From the NCBI RefSeq assembly GCF_008271805.1, contig NZ_VSRY01000118.1:1-60625 (forward strand): a stretch of DNA of 60,625 bases, given 5' to 3'. The notes below the pieces were generated by a model, which saw only the letters and a program-made list of their open reading frames with translations, searched no databases and had not been told where the DNA came from. Shown here piece by piece: positions 44,678-53,251 of the stretch. The position numbers and the translations under genes were made by a program. Source of the stretch: Streptomyces sp. TRM49041. GTDB lineage: Bacteria > Actinomycetota > Actinomycetes > Streptomycetales > Streptomycetaceae. The first letter of the stretch is position 1. Each line of letters starts with the position of its first letter.

Positions 44678-46177
44678 CTACGGCCGGCGGCGGGTGCCCT
44701 GACCGGCGCGGCCGGGCTCCACGCCGCGGTCGGCGTACGGCACGGCCTGCTCGCGCCGTTCGGCCGACTTGTGCTGTTCGGCGCGGAGGGTGCCCAGCCG
44801 GGCGGTGATCACCAGCGTGCCGTCCTCGATCTGGTAGTCGAGCGGCAGGTTCAGCCCGCGCATGGCCGCGACCATGCCCGTGTTGGACGACTGGGTGACC
44901 GCGTAGACGCTGTCGCATCCGGCGTCCACCGCCAGGCCCACCAGACGGCGCAGCAGCTCGGAGCCGATGCCGCGGCGCTGCCAGTCGTCCTCGACGAGGA
45001 GGGCGACCTCGGTCTCGTCGCCGTCCCAGAGGAGATGGCCCAGGGCGACCAGCCGGCCGGAGGGCGTCGCGACGGCGAGCGTCCTTCCGAACCGGGGGCT
45101 GAGCAGGTGGTTGAGATAGCGGTCCGCGTCGGCGACGGGCCCGTGGTAGCGCAGCCCGAGGGTGCGGTCGGAGCACCGGTCGTGCATGGCCCGGGCGGCC
45201 CCCAGGTCGCCCTGGTCGGCGCGGCGGACGGTGATCTCGTTGCCCTCGGGGAGGGTCAGCACGTCCTGGCTGCGCGGGATCCGCGGGCCGAGGCGCGCGT
45301 CCAGCTCGACCAGGGCACGGGCCCGGGCGAACTCGCTGGGCGTGAACGGGAGATACGGGCGCTCGACGGCGATCACACCGCCGTACGGGTCACGCAGCAG
45401 CATGACCGTGTCGTCCTGCTCCAGGGCACCCTCCACGGGGGCGGTGCGCTCGCTGCGGCGGCCGGTCGCGGAGACGGCCGGGATGGACCGTATGGTGCAC
45501 CGGCCCAGCAACTGGCGTAGCGCGAGCGGGAGTTCGGCGGCATCGAGGGCGGTGCGGGTGGCCAGGCCCAGGACCCGGGTGGGGGTGTCCACCAGGTCGT
45601 GGGCATCGGCGCGCTCCGTCCACACGTGTGTGCCGCCCGCCGCTGCGACCTGCCGGGTGAGTCCGGCGGGCTGGAGCGACGCGGGGGCGCGCAGCAGGAA
45701 CTCGTCGACGGTGCCGTCGGCCAGTGGATGGGTCTGCAGGGTGAGGATGTCGACCCGCAGCTCGGCGAGCGCGCCGCACAGGGCGGCCAGGCTGCCGGGC
45801 TCGTCGCGCACGGTGGCCCGCATCCGCCACAGCACCGTCCCGGCCGATCCGCGGTCGGTGTCGCCCGCGCCGTCCCCGGCCGGCTCGGTGACCGGGGAGG
45901 CGACCGGGGCGGCGGATGCCTCCCCGGTGGCGGTCGGCGGCGAGTGACTCTGCCGGCGTGCCCACCATGTGTGGAACGCGGCGGTGGCCACCAGGACCAC
46001 CGCCGAGACGATGAGCAGATACGGGCCGTCGGGTCCGTGCGCGATGGTGTTCGCGATCGCGTCGGCGACCGCCACAGCGGTGAACAGGGCTGCGAGCTCC
46101 ACGAGATCCCGCCGCCAGTGGTGCTGGCGGCGGGTACGCTTCGCGGAAGTGACTGTCGCTTGGGTCATGTCGTTCAT
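44678..46177 (-). CDS. Membrane-anchored ACT-domain/GNAT acetyltransferase protein
   Basis: 499 residues, ATG 46177 (MNDMTQATVTSAKRTRR). Two membrane helices at ~25-46 and ~52-72. Then an ACT domain (~117-185): MRATVRDEPGSLAALCGALAELRVDILTLQTHPL. A middle region of unknown fold precedes a GNAT domain (~315-475): ITVRRADQGDLGAARAMHDR, EVALLVEDDWQRRGIGSELLRRLVGLAVDAGC (acetyl-CoA Q/R-x-x-G-x-G/A loop), AVTQSSNTGMVAAMRGL. ACT suggests amino-acid control of the acetyltransferase. Substrate unknown; similar soluble ACT-GNAT proteins exist in actinomycetes. Confidence 0.8.
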   Translation of the reverse strand: MNDMTQATVTSAKRTRRQHHWRRDLVELAALFTAVAVADAIANTIAHGPDGPYLLIVSAVVLVATAAFHTWWARRQSHSPPTATGEASAAPVASPVTEPAGDGAGDTDRGSAGTVLWRMRATVRDEPGSLAALCGALAELRVDILTLQTHPLADGTVDEFLLRAPASLQPAGLTRQVAAAGGTHVWTERADAHDLVDTPTRVLGLATRTALDAAELPLALRQLLGRCTIRSIPAVSATGRRSERTAPVEGALEQDDTVMLLRDPYGGVIAVERPYLPFTPSEFARARALVELDARLGPRIPRSQDVLTLPEGNEITVRRADQGDLGAARAMHDRCSDRTLGLRYHGPVADADRYLNHLLSPRFGRTLAVATPSGRLVALGHLLWDGDETEVALLVEDDWQRRGIGSELLRRLVGLAVDAGCDSVYAVTQSSNTGMVAAMRGLNLPLDYQIEDGTLVITARLGTLRAEQHKSAERREQAVPYADRGVEPGRAGQGTRRRP

Positions 46178-46232
46178 GGCAGCACTCTGGCGCAGCGGTG
46201 TTGCGTGATCACGAACGATTTGTGACTGTCTG

Positions 46233-46258
46233 GTTAAGGATATATTTGTGTCCTTAAC
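46233..46258. repeat. AT-rich inverted repeat
   Basis: gttaagga (46233-46240) and tccttaac (46251-46258) pair perfectly over a 10-base loop, tatatttgtg, and T-rich sequence (ttgattttt) follows on the right. It lies between the end of the DUF6493 gene and the start of the ACT-GNAT gene and is the lowest-GC spot in the neighbourhood. Terminator or operator. Confidence 0.55.
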
Positions 46259-46274
46259 GGTTGATTTTTGCAGT

Positions 46275-48911
46275 TTATGAGGCCGGTTGGCCGGTCGGCT
46301 GTCGCAGTGCGTTCACCAGCCTCCTGGCCTGGACGACCACCTGCGAGGAGCCCGGGCGCGCGGCGACCGCGTCGAGCCCGTCCACCGTCGCGCCGGCCCG
46401 ACTCTGTGCCGCGGCCCCGCATCGCTCGGCACAATCGGCGGCCACCGCGAGTATCCCGCCGAGCCCGCGCGGCGGTTCGTCGGCGGTGAGCAGCGCGGGC
46501 AGCGCGCTCGCCAGCACGGCCCAGAGCGTGGCGTACGCTCCGGTCGCGGCGGCGGTACGCAGCGAGTCGGCCAGCCGGTTCAGCTTCACCGTGCCGAGGC
46601 CGACCAGGGCGGCGAGGTCGCCGCCGAGCCGGGCCGCGTCCAACTGCTCCCGCGCCGCCAGCACCAGCAGCGCGTCGACGGCCGCGAGCCGGTCCTCCGT
46701 GTGCCGCGCGCCGAGCCCGCAGCCCAGCGCCAGATGGAGCGCGGGGCCAGCCTCGCCTCCCGCCTCGACGAGCGCCGGAAGCGGCCGGGCGACGTCCCGG
46801 ACGTCGGCGTCGGCGGCCAGGGTCACCACCGGCAGCAGCCACGCCGCGAGCGTCTCGCGGTCCTCCGGCAGGACGGCCAGGTCGGCCCCGTCCGTGGCCC
46901 ACCAGTGGTGACAACCGTCGCCCGTCGCCGACCAGGGGCTGCCCAGAGCCCGGAAGGCGGGCGGGAACTCCCGCTGGATCACCGGCTGTCCGGGTGTGCT
47001 CACCACGATCCGCCCGGTGCCGGACGGCACCGCGGCCGCCCAGCCCCGCCCGGACATCTCGACGACCTCGCGTGTCCCCGGACCGTACAGTTCCCCATCT
47101 GTCAACCACCCGGCGAGACGCGTACCTTCCGGTGTGCCCAGAGCGGCCGCCGCCTCCGCCGCCTCGGCCACGCCCGGGCCCGTCCTGCGGACTCGCAGCA
47201 GCGCCTGCGCGACATCGCACTCGGCGGGACCGGCACCGAGCCGTCCGTACGCGGCCAGCCGCTCCACCAGCTCGGCCGGTTCGACCGTGCCCGTGTGCCA
47301 GGCCGGCGTGGCCAGGAGGAAGGGCAGCGGCTCCGTCATGATCCGCCACGCGACCTCCTGCGCCCGCGCCTCCCGTATCCGCTCGAGGCGCCGGTGCACA
47401 CAGCGGGCATCCGAACCGGACCGCATCACCCGGCGCAGATCGTCGAGCCTCACCCGGCCCGCCGCGGCGGCCGCGACCAGCCGCACACCGTCCACGTGCC
47501 GGAGGTTCACCCGGTCCTCGCCCCACCACCACTCGTCGGCCAGGAGCGGCATGATCGCCTCCCGCAGCGCCGCCAAGTCCTCGTACGCGGAACGGGTCAG
47601 GCCGTCCAGCGCCCGCTCGACGTCGATCACGTCCTCCTCTCCGGAGCGGAGCAGCGCGGCGACCTCCTCGACGAGCTCCGGAAGTGTCCGCGCGGCCGGC
47701 GCGACGCGCTGCGGCTCCGGCACCGGCGGCAGCAGGTCCTCGTACGGACCGTCCGCACCCACCTGATCGGGCAGTCCGCCGAACACCTCGGTGGCCACGG
47801 CCCGGTGCACCGGGCTGAGCAGCGCGGCCGCCGTGTCGGCCAGCTCGCGCCGCACCTCACCGCCCACCGCGTCGAGATGCCTGCCGACCAGCTTCAGGGC
47901 CCGCTCCTGGAGCGCGGTGTCCTCGTGCCCGAACACCTCGGCCACCACCGGGAGCAGTTCCCCGGCCGCATCCCGGTCACGCCGCAGCACCTTGCCCAGC
48001 AGCACCAGTTGTGCACGGACCAGCTTCTTCTCCGTACGGAACAGCACCGACGCGGACACCTCCGCCACCCGCCGCGCGGACAGGTCCCCCGAGGCGGCCA
48101 GCCGGGACAGTACGTCCTGCGCGTGCCCGGCCACCGTCGACGGGGCGTCCGCCGCCAGACCCATCCAGTCGGCCGTACGCGCCCGCTCCTCGTCCGCAGT
48201 CAGCTCCAGCGTCCGCAGCAGACCGAGGAAGAATCGGAGGTCGGACGCCCGGCCGCCGCGCAGCAGCCGCGCCACGCACCCGTCCACAAGGACCGCCCGT
48301 TCGACGGCACCCGCGCCGGGCAGGGCCACAAGAGCCTCCGTCCATCCCTCCTTCCAGCTGAGACCGTCGGCGAGCTCGGCCGTCTCGAAGAGCCTGGGCA
48401 CCAGTACCGGAGCCTGCGGATCGGCCGACAGATCCGGCCGTCTGCCGCGCCGCGACAGCTCGTCCACCCATCCGTACACATAGCCGTCCGTCACCGGCAC
48501 GGGGCAGCCGGAGCGCCGTACCAGCTCATGGACCAGCGGGTAGTCCTCCCGCGCCGTCGCGGCACGGCCCGCGAGCCGGTGCGCCACATCACCCAGCCAT
48601 GCCGCGTCACGGTCGTGGAGCACATCCAGCAGCAGGCCGTACGGCGGCTGCCGCCAGTCCCTCAGGTCCCGGGCGCCGATCCAGGTGGCGGCCGCGGCCG
48701 CTCCGCCGTGGCACCCGGCCCCGGCGACGAGCAGCGCGTGATGGACACGGCGCCGCTTCTCCCACTGGTCCCAGCCCCAGTTCCGCGCTTCCGCGCGCAG
48801 CGTCTTCAACTCACCCAGCACGCCCTTGCGCCCGGCGGCGTCCGACGACTTCACCAGGCCGGGAACATCCTCCGCCCGGCCCTGACGCACAGCGTCCAGC
48901 AGCTCCTTCAT
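46275..48911 (-). CDS. DUF6493 family protein
   Basis: About 878 residues, ATG 48911 (MKELLDAVRQGRAEDVP), with GGAGGGG upstream. Helical, HEAT-like repeat protein: ADDVPGLVKSSDAAGRKGVLGELKTLRAEAR at the start, many Leu/Ala-rich helices through the middle, and a WD/sheet-like C-terminal part (VEMSGRGWAAAVPSG, TPGQPVIQREFPPAFRALGSPWSATGDGCHHWW). No catalytic motif. In actinomycetes it is coded next to a SWIM zinc-finger protein, sometimes with MoxR and VWA genes. Here it overlaps the SWIM gene by 4 bases. Confidence 0.8.
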   Translation of the reverse strand: MKELLDAVRQGRAEDVPGLVKSSDAAGRKGVLGELKTLRAEARNWGWDQWEKRRRVHHALLVAGAGCHGGAAAAATWIGARDLRDWRQPPYGLLLDVLHDRDAAWLGDVAHRLAGRAATAREDYPLVHELVRRSGCPVPVTDGYVYGWVDELSRRGRRPDLSADPQAPVLVPRLFETAELADGLSWKEGWTEALVALPGAGAVERAVLVDGCVARLLRGGRASDLRFFLGLLRTLELTADEERARTADWMGLAADAPSTVAGHAQDVLSRLAASGDLSARRVAEVSASVLFRTEKKLVRAQLVLLGKVLRRDRDAAGELLPVVAEVFGHEDTALQERALKLVGRHLDAVGGEVRRELADTAAALLSPVHRAVATEVFGGLPDQVGADGPYEDLLPPVPEPQRVAPAARTLPELVEEVAALLRSGEEDVIDVERALDGLTRSAYEDLAALREAIMPLLADEWWWGEDRVNLRHVDGVRLVAAAAAGRVRLDDLRRVMRSGSDARCVHRRLERIREARAQEVAWRIMTEPLPFLLATPAWHTGTVEPAELVERLAAYGRLGAGPAECDVAQALLRVRRTGPGVAEAAEAAAALGTPEGTRLAGWLTDGELYGPGTREVVEMSGRGWAAAVPSGTGRIVVSTPGQPVIQREFPPAFRALGSPWSATGDGCHHWWATDGADLAVLPEDRETLAAWLLPVVTLAADADVRDVARPLPALVEAGGEAGPALHLALGCGLGARHTEDRLAAVDALLVLAAREQLDAARLGGDLAALVGLGTVKLNRLADSLRTAAATGAYATLWAVLASALPALLTADEPPRGLGGILAVAADCAERCGAAAQSRAGATVDGLDAVAARPGSSQVVVQARRLVNALRQPTGQPAS

Positions 48912-50287
48912 CGGACCCCTCCGGTCACCTTCGCGCCACGCCGCACCATCCGTACGGCAAGCGCGTGCTTGCACGGGCCGCGCCCGCCCCGGTGGTCCGC
49001 CCACCACTGACACGTGCACGTGAGCATCCCGCCCGACTCCCGTACCTGGTAGCTCCGTTGCCCGGACGCCACCGTCGCCAGGTCACCGGCGAGCTCCACC
49101 GCACCCGAGGAGACCAGCTCCCGGGCCGCCACCAGCCGCGGGTTGTGCCGCTCCACCCGGTCCGCGTCGTACGGAAGCTCCCGGTGGAAGTACGCGGCGT
49201 CCGCCACGTCGTACCCCACCCGCCCCGCCGAGCCCAGCCGGGTCAGCGCCGCACGCACCCGCTCCACCGGCAGGCCCGCCTGAGCGGCCAGTCCGGCCGG
49301 GTCGATGCGCGGCTCCCAGGCCAGCAGTACCGACACCAGCTCCGCGTCCCGCGCGGCGTCCTCCGTGGCCAGCGCCTCCAGCACCCCGCCCTCGCCGGAG
49401 AACCCGCGCGACGGGTCGGGCGACAGCGTGAGCGTCAGCCGCATCCCGGGCAGCACCACCTCCCAGGCGCTCGACGCCGACGCGCCCGCGCGGTCCGCCA
49501 CGGGCCCGTACACGCGCAGCGCCATTGCGTGCCGCAGCACCCGCTGCAGCGCGGCCAGCCGGTCCGGCCCCGCCAGACACACCGCGCCAGGCACCGGCCG
49601 CGTCGTCCGCCGCAGCGTGCGCCCCGCCGGTACGACCCACATCGGAACCCGCGCGGAGGCGCCCGTGCCGCGCGGCAGCGACCGGAGGAACCGCACGGCC
49701 TCGGCGGCCGGCAGCTCGGCCCGCAGGTCGAACCCCGCGCTCGCCACCTGCGCCTCGGCGAACCCGCGCAGCCAGCGGTCCGGCAGCGGCACCTTCTTCT
49801 CCACGACGGAGCCGCCCAGCGTCGTCACCGCCAACTCCTCCGGGCCGACCCGGAGGTGCAGCGGGTCCTCGCCGGTGAGCCGGGAAAGCGCCTCCCTCAG
49901 CGGATTGTTCACGTCCACGTTCGCCGTGCCGTGTCCGGTGTCCGCGCCGTCCAGGCCCTCACGCAGCACGTCGAGGCGTGCGTACACGCCGTTGCAGCCG
50001 GAGAACGACTCGAACCGCAGGCGGTCGCCGTTCCCCGTCACCACCGGGTCCAGCGATCCGGGACGGAGCCGCTGGTAGTAGCGGGCCGCCGCCACATCGG
50101 CGACGGCGAGCAGACCGCGCGCCGCTGTCTGGGGCGCGGTCAGAAAGCCGGAGAAGAAACGGGGATGGGCCTCGGCCCCGGCCGGCGTCAGCCCACCGGA
50201 GGTCTCCAGGCCGAGCGACCGCCCGACCTGCGAGGACTCCAGGGCGGACGGGCGTGCGTAGGCGAGCGCCTGTACGGATCGCGTCAT
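48908..50287 (-). CDS. SWIM zinc-finger protein
   Basis: 459 residues, ATG 50287 (MTRSVQALAYARPSA). The SWIM motif near the C-terminus is SGGMLTCTCQWWADHRGGRGPCKHALAVRM, i.e. CxCx(n)CxH (Cys, Cys, Cys, His). The N-terminal half contains FFSGFLTAPQTAARGLLAVADVAAARYYQ, and then NGDRLRFESFSGCNGVYARLDVL. SWIM domains bind DNA or protein. Translationally coupled to the DUF6493 gene. The MoxR AAA+ and VWA genes that often follow are absent. Confidence 0.85.
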   Translation of the reverse strand: MTRSVQALAYARPSALESSQVGRSLGLETSGGLTPAGAEAHPRFFSGFLTAPQTAARGLLAVADVAAARYYQRLRPGSLDPVVTGNGDRLRFESFSGCNGVYARLDVLREGLDGADTGHGTANVDVNNPLREALSRLTGEDPLHLRVGPEELAVTTLGGSVVEKKVPLPDRWLRGFAEAQVASAGFDLRAELPAAEAVRFLRSLPRGTGASARVPMWVVPAGRTLRRTTRPVPGAVCLAGPDRLAALQRVLRHAMALRVYGPVADRAGASASSAWEVVLPGMRLTLTLSPDPSRGFSGEGGVLEALATEDAARDAELVSVLLAWEPRIDPAGLAAQAGLPVERVRAALTRLGSAGRVGYDVADAAYFHRELPYDADRVERHNPRLVAARELVSSGAVELAGDLATVASGQRSYQVRESGGMLTCTCQWWADHRGGRGPCKHALAVRMVRRGAKVTGGVR

Positions 50288-50399
50288 GTCTCCGACCGTA
50301 GGACCCGCCACTGACAATCACCCCGGACGCGCCCATCCGGCGCGTGACGGTCGCGGTCCCGGACGGCCACCGGCTCCTCCCGTACCAGCGCGGCCGGCC

Positions 50400-50636
50400 C
50401 ACACCGCAGCGGAGTGAACGGCCCGCGCAAGGGCCCGCATCCCGCGCCCGATGTCCCCCGGCGTCAGGTACGCGTACCCCAGCACCAGCGGTACGCCGTC
50501 CCCCGGCCGCCAGCCGCCCCGACCTCACCGCGTCCCGCAGCGCCTCCTGCACGGCACGGCCCCGCAGCCTGGCCGGAGCGGCGAGCGCCCGTACCGGCAA
50601 CTTCCAGGCTCCACCGCCCTCTTCCCGATCCGTCAC
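50400..50636 (-). pseudogene. MocR/PdxR-type GntR regulator with internal deletion
   Basis: From GTG 50636 the product gives the MocR N-terminal helix-turn-helix start: WKLPVRALAAPARLRGRAVQ and EALRDAVRSGRLA (up to ~50512). It then changes frame into VPLVLGYAYLTPGDIGRGM and RALARAVHSAA, the last part of the aminotransferase-like domain. About 350 residues between the two ends are missing. Divergent partner of the EamA remnant. Confidence 0.7.
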
Positions 50637-50723
50637 TCGCCGGACCTACACGGCTTCCACGTTCCGGGCGGCCGTCCGGGCCGGGCGTCGTTGTCAGTGC
50701 CACCCACTACGTTTCGAAGCATC

Positions 50724-50767
50724 AAGTGGTCCTCGAAGAAAGGAGGAAAGTGGTCCTCAACCAGGAC
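50724..50767. promoter_or_regulatory. Direct-repeat operator between decayed MocR and EamA genes
   Basis: aagtggtcctc occurs at 50724-50734 and again at 50748-50758 (24 bp apart), followed by aaccaggac, an inverted partial copy. MocR regulators bind direct repeats in such divergent spaces, so this looks like the surviving operator of the pair. Confidence 0.6.
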
Positions 50768-50782
50768 AATCACGTTCCCTAG

Positions 50783-51355
50783 CGTCGGCGTCACGAACGC
50801 GACCTCCCGGCACGGCGCGCGCTCCTCGCGGCCCTCGCCTGCGTCCTCGTCGGCGCGTCCTTCACCGTCAACAGCGTCTTCGGCTCGTACCCGTACGCCG
50901 GAGGCCAGGCCCTCCGCCACGGCCTCGCCTGCCCGCTGCTCCTGCCCCTGCTGGGCCGTGACGGAACAGCCCCTCTGCGCACCCTCACCGCCGCCGCGTG
51001 GACACGGATCGCCGTGCACGCCGCCATCGGCATGGTCGGCTTCAACCTCGCGGTCCTCGCCGCGGAACGCACCGCGGAGCCCGCCGTGCCAGGTGTGTTC
51101 GTCGGCTGCGCGCCCGTCGTGGTCGCCGCGCTAGAGGCCGCCGCCCTCGGTCTCGTCCCGGACGGCGGGGACGCCCTGCGCGTCCCCGCCCGCAGGAGGC
51201 CGTGGCCCTTGTCCGCCGCAATGACCGCGCCACTGGTCGCCACCGGCTCGTACGGCTCCGCCAGGCGGTCGGCAGCGCCCTCGTCGGCGCCGGTGTGGCA
51301 CTCGGCTCCGGCCTGCTCGGCCGGGTGCGGCGGGGCGGTGACAGCCGCGTCCGGT
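50783..51355 (+). pseudogene. EamA transporter remnant with internal deletions and frameshifts
   Basis: After TAG 50780, with no start codon, the frame reads LLAALACVLVGASFTVNSVFG, SYPYAGGQALRHGLACPLLL and GMVGFNLAVLAAERTAEPAV (EamA first repeat). It then jumps to LEAAALGLVPDGGDALRVPA, to MTAPLVATGSYG, and in another frame to VGSALVGAGVALGSGLLGR (end of the second repeat). Middle helices are lost and frames broken. Divergent from the MocR remnant. Confidence 0.75.
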
Positions 51356-52185
51356 CAGCGGCTGCCGTCCAGGATGACCCGGGCGACGAGCGCCGGGTCG
51401 TCGTTCATCGGGACGTGCCCGCACCCGGGGAGCCGCACGAGCCGGGCGCCCGGCATGACCCGCTTGGCACGGACGCCCTGCCGCCGCAGCAGCAGCCGGT
51501 CGTTCGTCCCCCAGGCGATGGTGACCGGCACGTCCCGGACGTCGTCCAAGAAGAGGCTGTCCCGCCCGACCGCCAGGGTCTGTCCGAAACCGGTGGCCCC
51601 GCGCAGCGCGAGTGTCTCGGCGACCACCGCGTCCGGTGAGCGGCGCCCGGGCCGCGCATAGATCGTGCTCGTCAGCGCCGCCCGTCCGGCGGCCGACCGG
51701 GAAAGCCGCTCGATCAGCGGCACCGGCAGGGACCGCGCGCCCGCCCGCATCGCGCGCAGCACCGCGAAGGCGTACCGCCGCTCGGCGTCCGTCCAGAAGC
51801 CGGCCGGCGACAGCGCCGTCACGGACCGGACCCGCTTCTCCCGGCCAAGCTCCAGGGCCAGCAGTCCGCCCAGCGAGTTCCCGGCCACATGGGGCCGCTC
51901 GATTTCCAGTGCCGAGCAGAGCGCGCCCAGCGTCGGCACGACCGTCGACAGGTCGTACGCCATGTCGTCCGGCAGCGCCGTCGAAGCTCCGAAGCCGGGC
52001 AGGTCGACGGCGATCACATCCCGTCCGCCCGCCAGGATGTCCAGCACCGGCTGCCACGCCTGCCAGTGGTGCCCTATCCCGTGCAGGAGCAGCAGCGGTT
52101 CGCCGGCGCCCTGTCGTTCGTACCGTACGGACAGCGTGCGCGGCCCCCGCGGGGACTCCACCGTGAACGCGACCTCTTCGGCCAT
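51355..52185 (-). CDS. Alpha/beta hydrolase
   Basis: 276 residues, ATG 52185 (MAEEVAFTVESPRGPR), GGGAG eight bases upstream. Fold and active site: EPLLLLHGIGHHWQAWQPVLD (oxyanion loop), VAGNSLGGLLALELG (nucleophile Ser), IAWGTNDRLL (Asp), LPGCGHVPMND (His). Substrate unknown. It is divergent from the GntR/UTRA gene (about 240 bp). Confidence 0.9.
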   Translation of the reverse strand: MAEEVAFTVESPRGPRTLSVRYERQGAGEPLLLLHGIGHHWQAWQPVLDILAGGRDVIAVDLPGFGASTALPDDMAYDLSTVVPTLGALCSALEIERPHVAGNSLGGLLALELGREKRVRSVTALSPAGFWTDAERRYAFAVLRAMRAGARSLPVPLIERLSRSAAGRAALTSTIYARPGRRSPDAVVAETLALRGATGFGQTLAVGRDSLFLDDVRDVPVTIAWGTNDRLLLRRQGVRAKRVMPGARLVRLPGCGHVPMNDDPALVARVILDGSR

Positions 52186-52312
52186 GCTGCTGCTCCCTGT
52201 CTCCCGCCCGGGCTTCGCAGACAGCATGTCAGCAACAATTTCCGTTCGGTAGCCCAAGGTTGAAGGGCGCCTTGAACGCACACCGTCACCACGTCGCACG
52301 GTCGCGCGACGA

Positions 52313-52347
52313 TTGGTCTTGACCAAGGGGGTGCCCCGTCCTATGGT
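52313..52347 (+). promoter_or_regulatory. Promoter with palindrome over -35, upstream of the GntR gene
   Basis: -35 TTGACC (52319-52324), 17-bp spacer, -10 TATGGT (52342-52347). Palindrome TTGGTC-TT-GACCAA (52313-52326) covers the -35. It resembles GntR/HutC operators (GGTCTAGACC-type), so autoregulation by the gene at 52426 is likely. Confidence 0.7.
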
Positions 52348-52425
52348 CGCAGAGTTAGTGCAGGAACCTTTAATAAACAAGGGCACGGAATTTCGTCCGG
52401 GACACGGCGATCGCGGAGGATCAGG

Positions 52426-53184
52426 GTGGGGACCACGCAGCTGGAATCGGTGCCGGAGCCGAAGTACTGGCACCTGAAGACCGTGATCGGCGAGGCGCTC
52501 GACTCGGAGTTCGAGGTCGGCGAGATCCTGCCCAACGAGCGCGAGCTCGCGGCCCGCTTCGGTGTCGCCCGCGCCACGCTCCGCCAAGCCCTCGAACAGC
52601 TGGAGCTGGAGGGCCGCCTGCAGCGCCGCCGCGGCGTCGGCACTACAGTCGCCCCGCCGCGCGTCGGCGTGGACGTCTCCACCGTCCAGCACCGCTGGCC
52701 CGGCGCCGGCGAGGACAGCTGGCAGGCCGTCGACTGTGCCTCCGCCGTACCGCCCGCCGCGGTGCTCCGCCTCCTCGACACCGACACCGACCCCGCCACG
52801 GGCGCCGCCCGCCCGGTGCACGTGGTGCGCAGGCTCCGCGCGACGCACGGCCAGGCCGTCGCGGCGGAGCAGCTGTACGTACCCCTGGCGTCGGTCCCCG
52901 GCCTCGTCGCTCCCGGGACCCTCGCCGGACCGGCCCTCGCGCGCGGCGTCCTGCGCGAACTGGAGCAGCTGCCCCTGGAGGGCCAGGACCGCGCCGTCGA
53001 GCTCGGCTCGGCCCGCGCGGACGACGCCAAGGAGCTCGACCGCCTGCCGGGCGCGCCGGTCCTCGTCGTCACCACCCGCTACCTGTCGGGCGGCCGCACC
53101 GCCGCGGTGTCCGTGGCCACGTACCGCGCCGACACCTGCCGCCTCACGTTCGGCGACGTGGGCGACCTCCAGATCGCGTCCTGA
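52426..53184 (+). CDS. GntR-family regulator with UTRA domain (HutC subfamily)
   Basis: 252 residues, GTG 52426. Winged helix: KYWHLKTVIGEALDSEFEVGEILPNERELAARFGVARATLRQALEQLELEGRLQRRRGVGT. UTRA ligand-binding domain follows (~80-250): VVRRLRATHGQAVAAEQLYVPLASVPGL..., VLVVTTRYLSGGRTAAVSVATYRADTCRLTF. Subfamily members sense sugars or amino-sugar phosphates (DasR-like). The ligand here is unknown. Own promoter carries a fitting operator. Confidence 0.92.
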   Translation: MGTTQLESVPEPKYWHLKTVIGEALDSEFEVGEILPNERELAARFGVARATLRQALEQLELEGRLQRRRGVGTTVAPPRVGVDVSTVQHRWPGAGEDSWQAVDCASAVPPAAVLRLLDTDTDPATGAARPVHVVRRLRATHGQAVAAEQLYVPLASVPGLVAPGTLAGPALARGVLRELEQLPLEGQDRAVELGSARADDAKELDRLPGAPVLVVTTRYLSGGRTAAVSVATYRADTCRLTFGDVGDLQIAS

Positions 53185-53251
53185 ACACCGGTCGGCCCGG
53201 CGCGCCCGGCCGCGCCGGGCGGGCCGCACCCGGCGGCAGAGCCCGGCCGGC

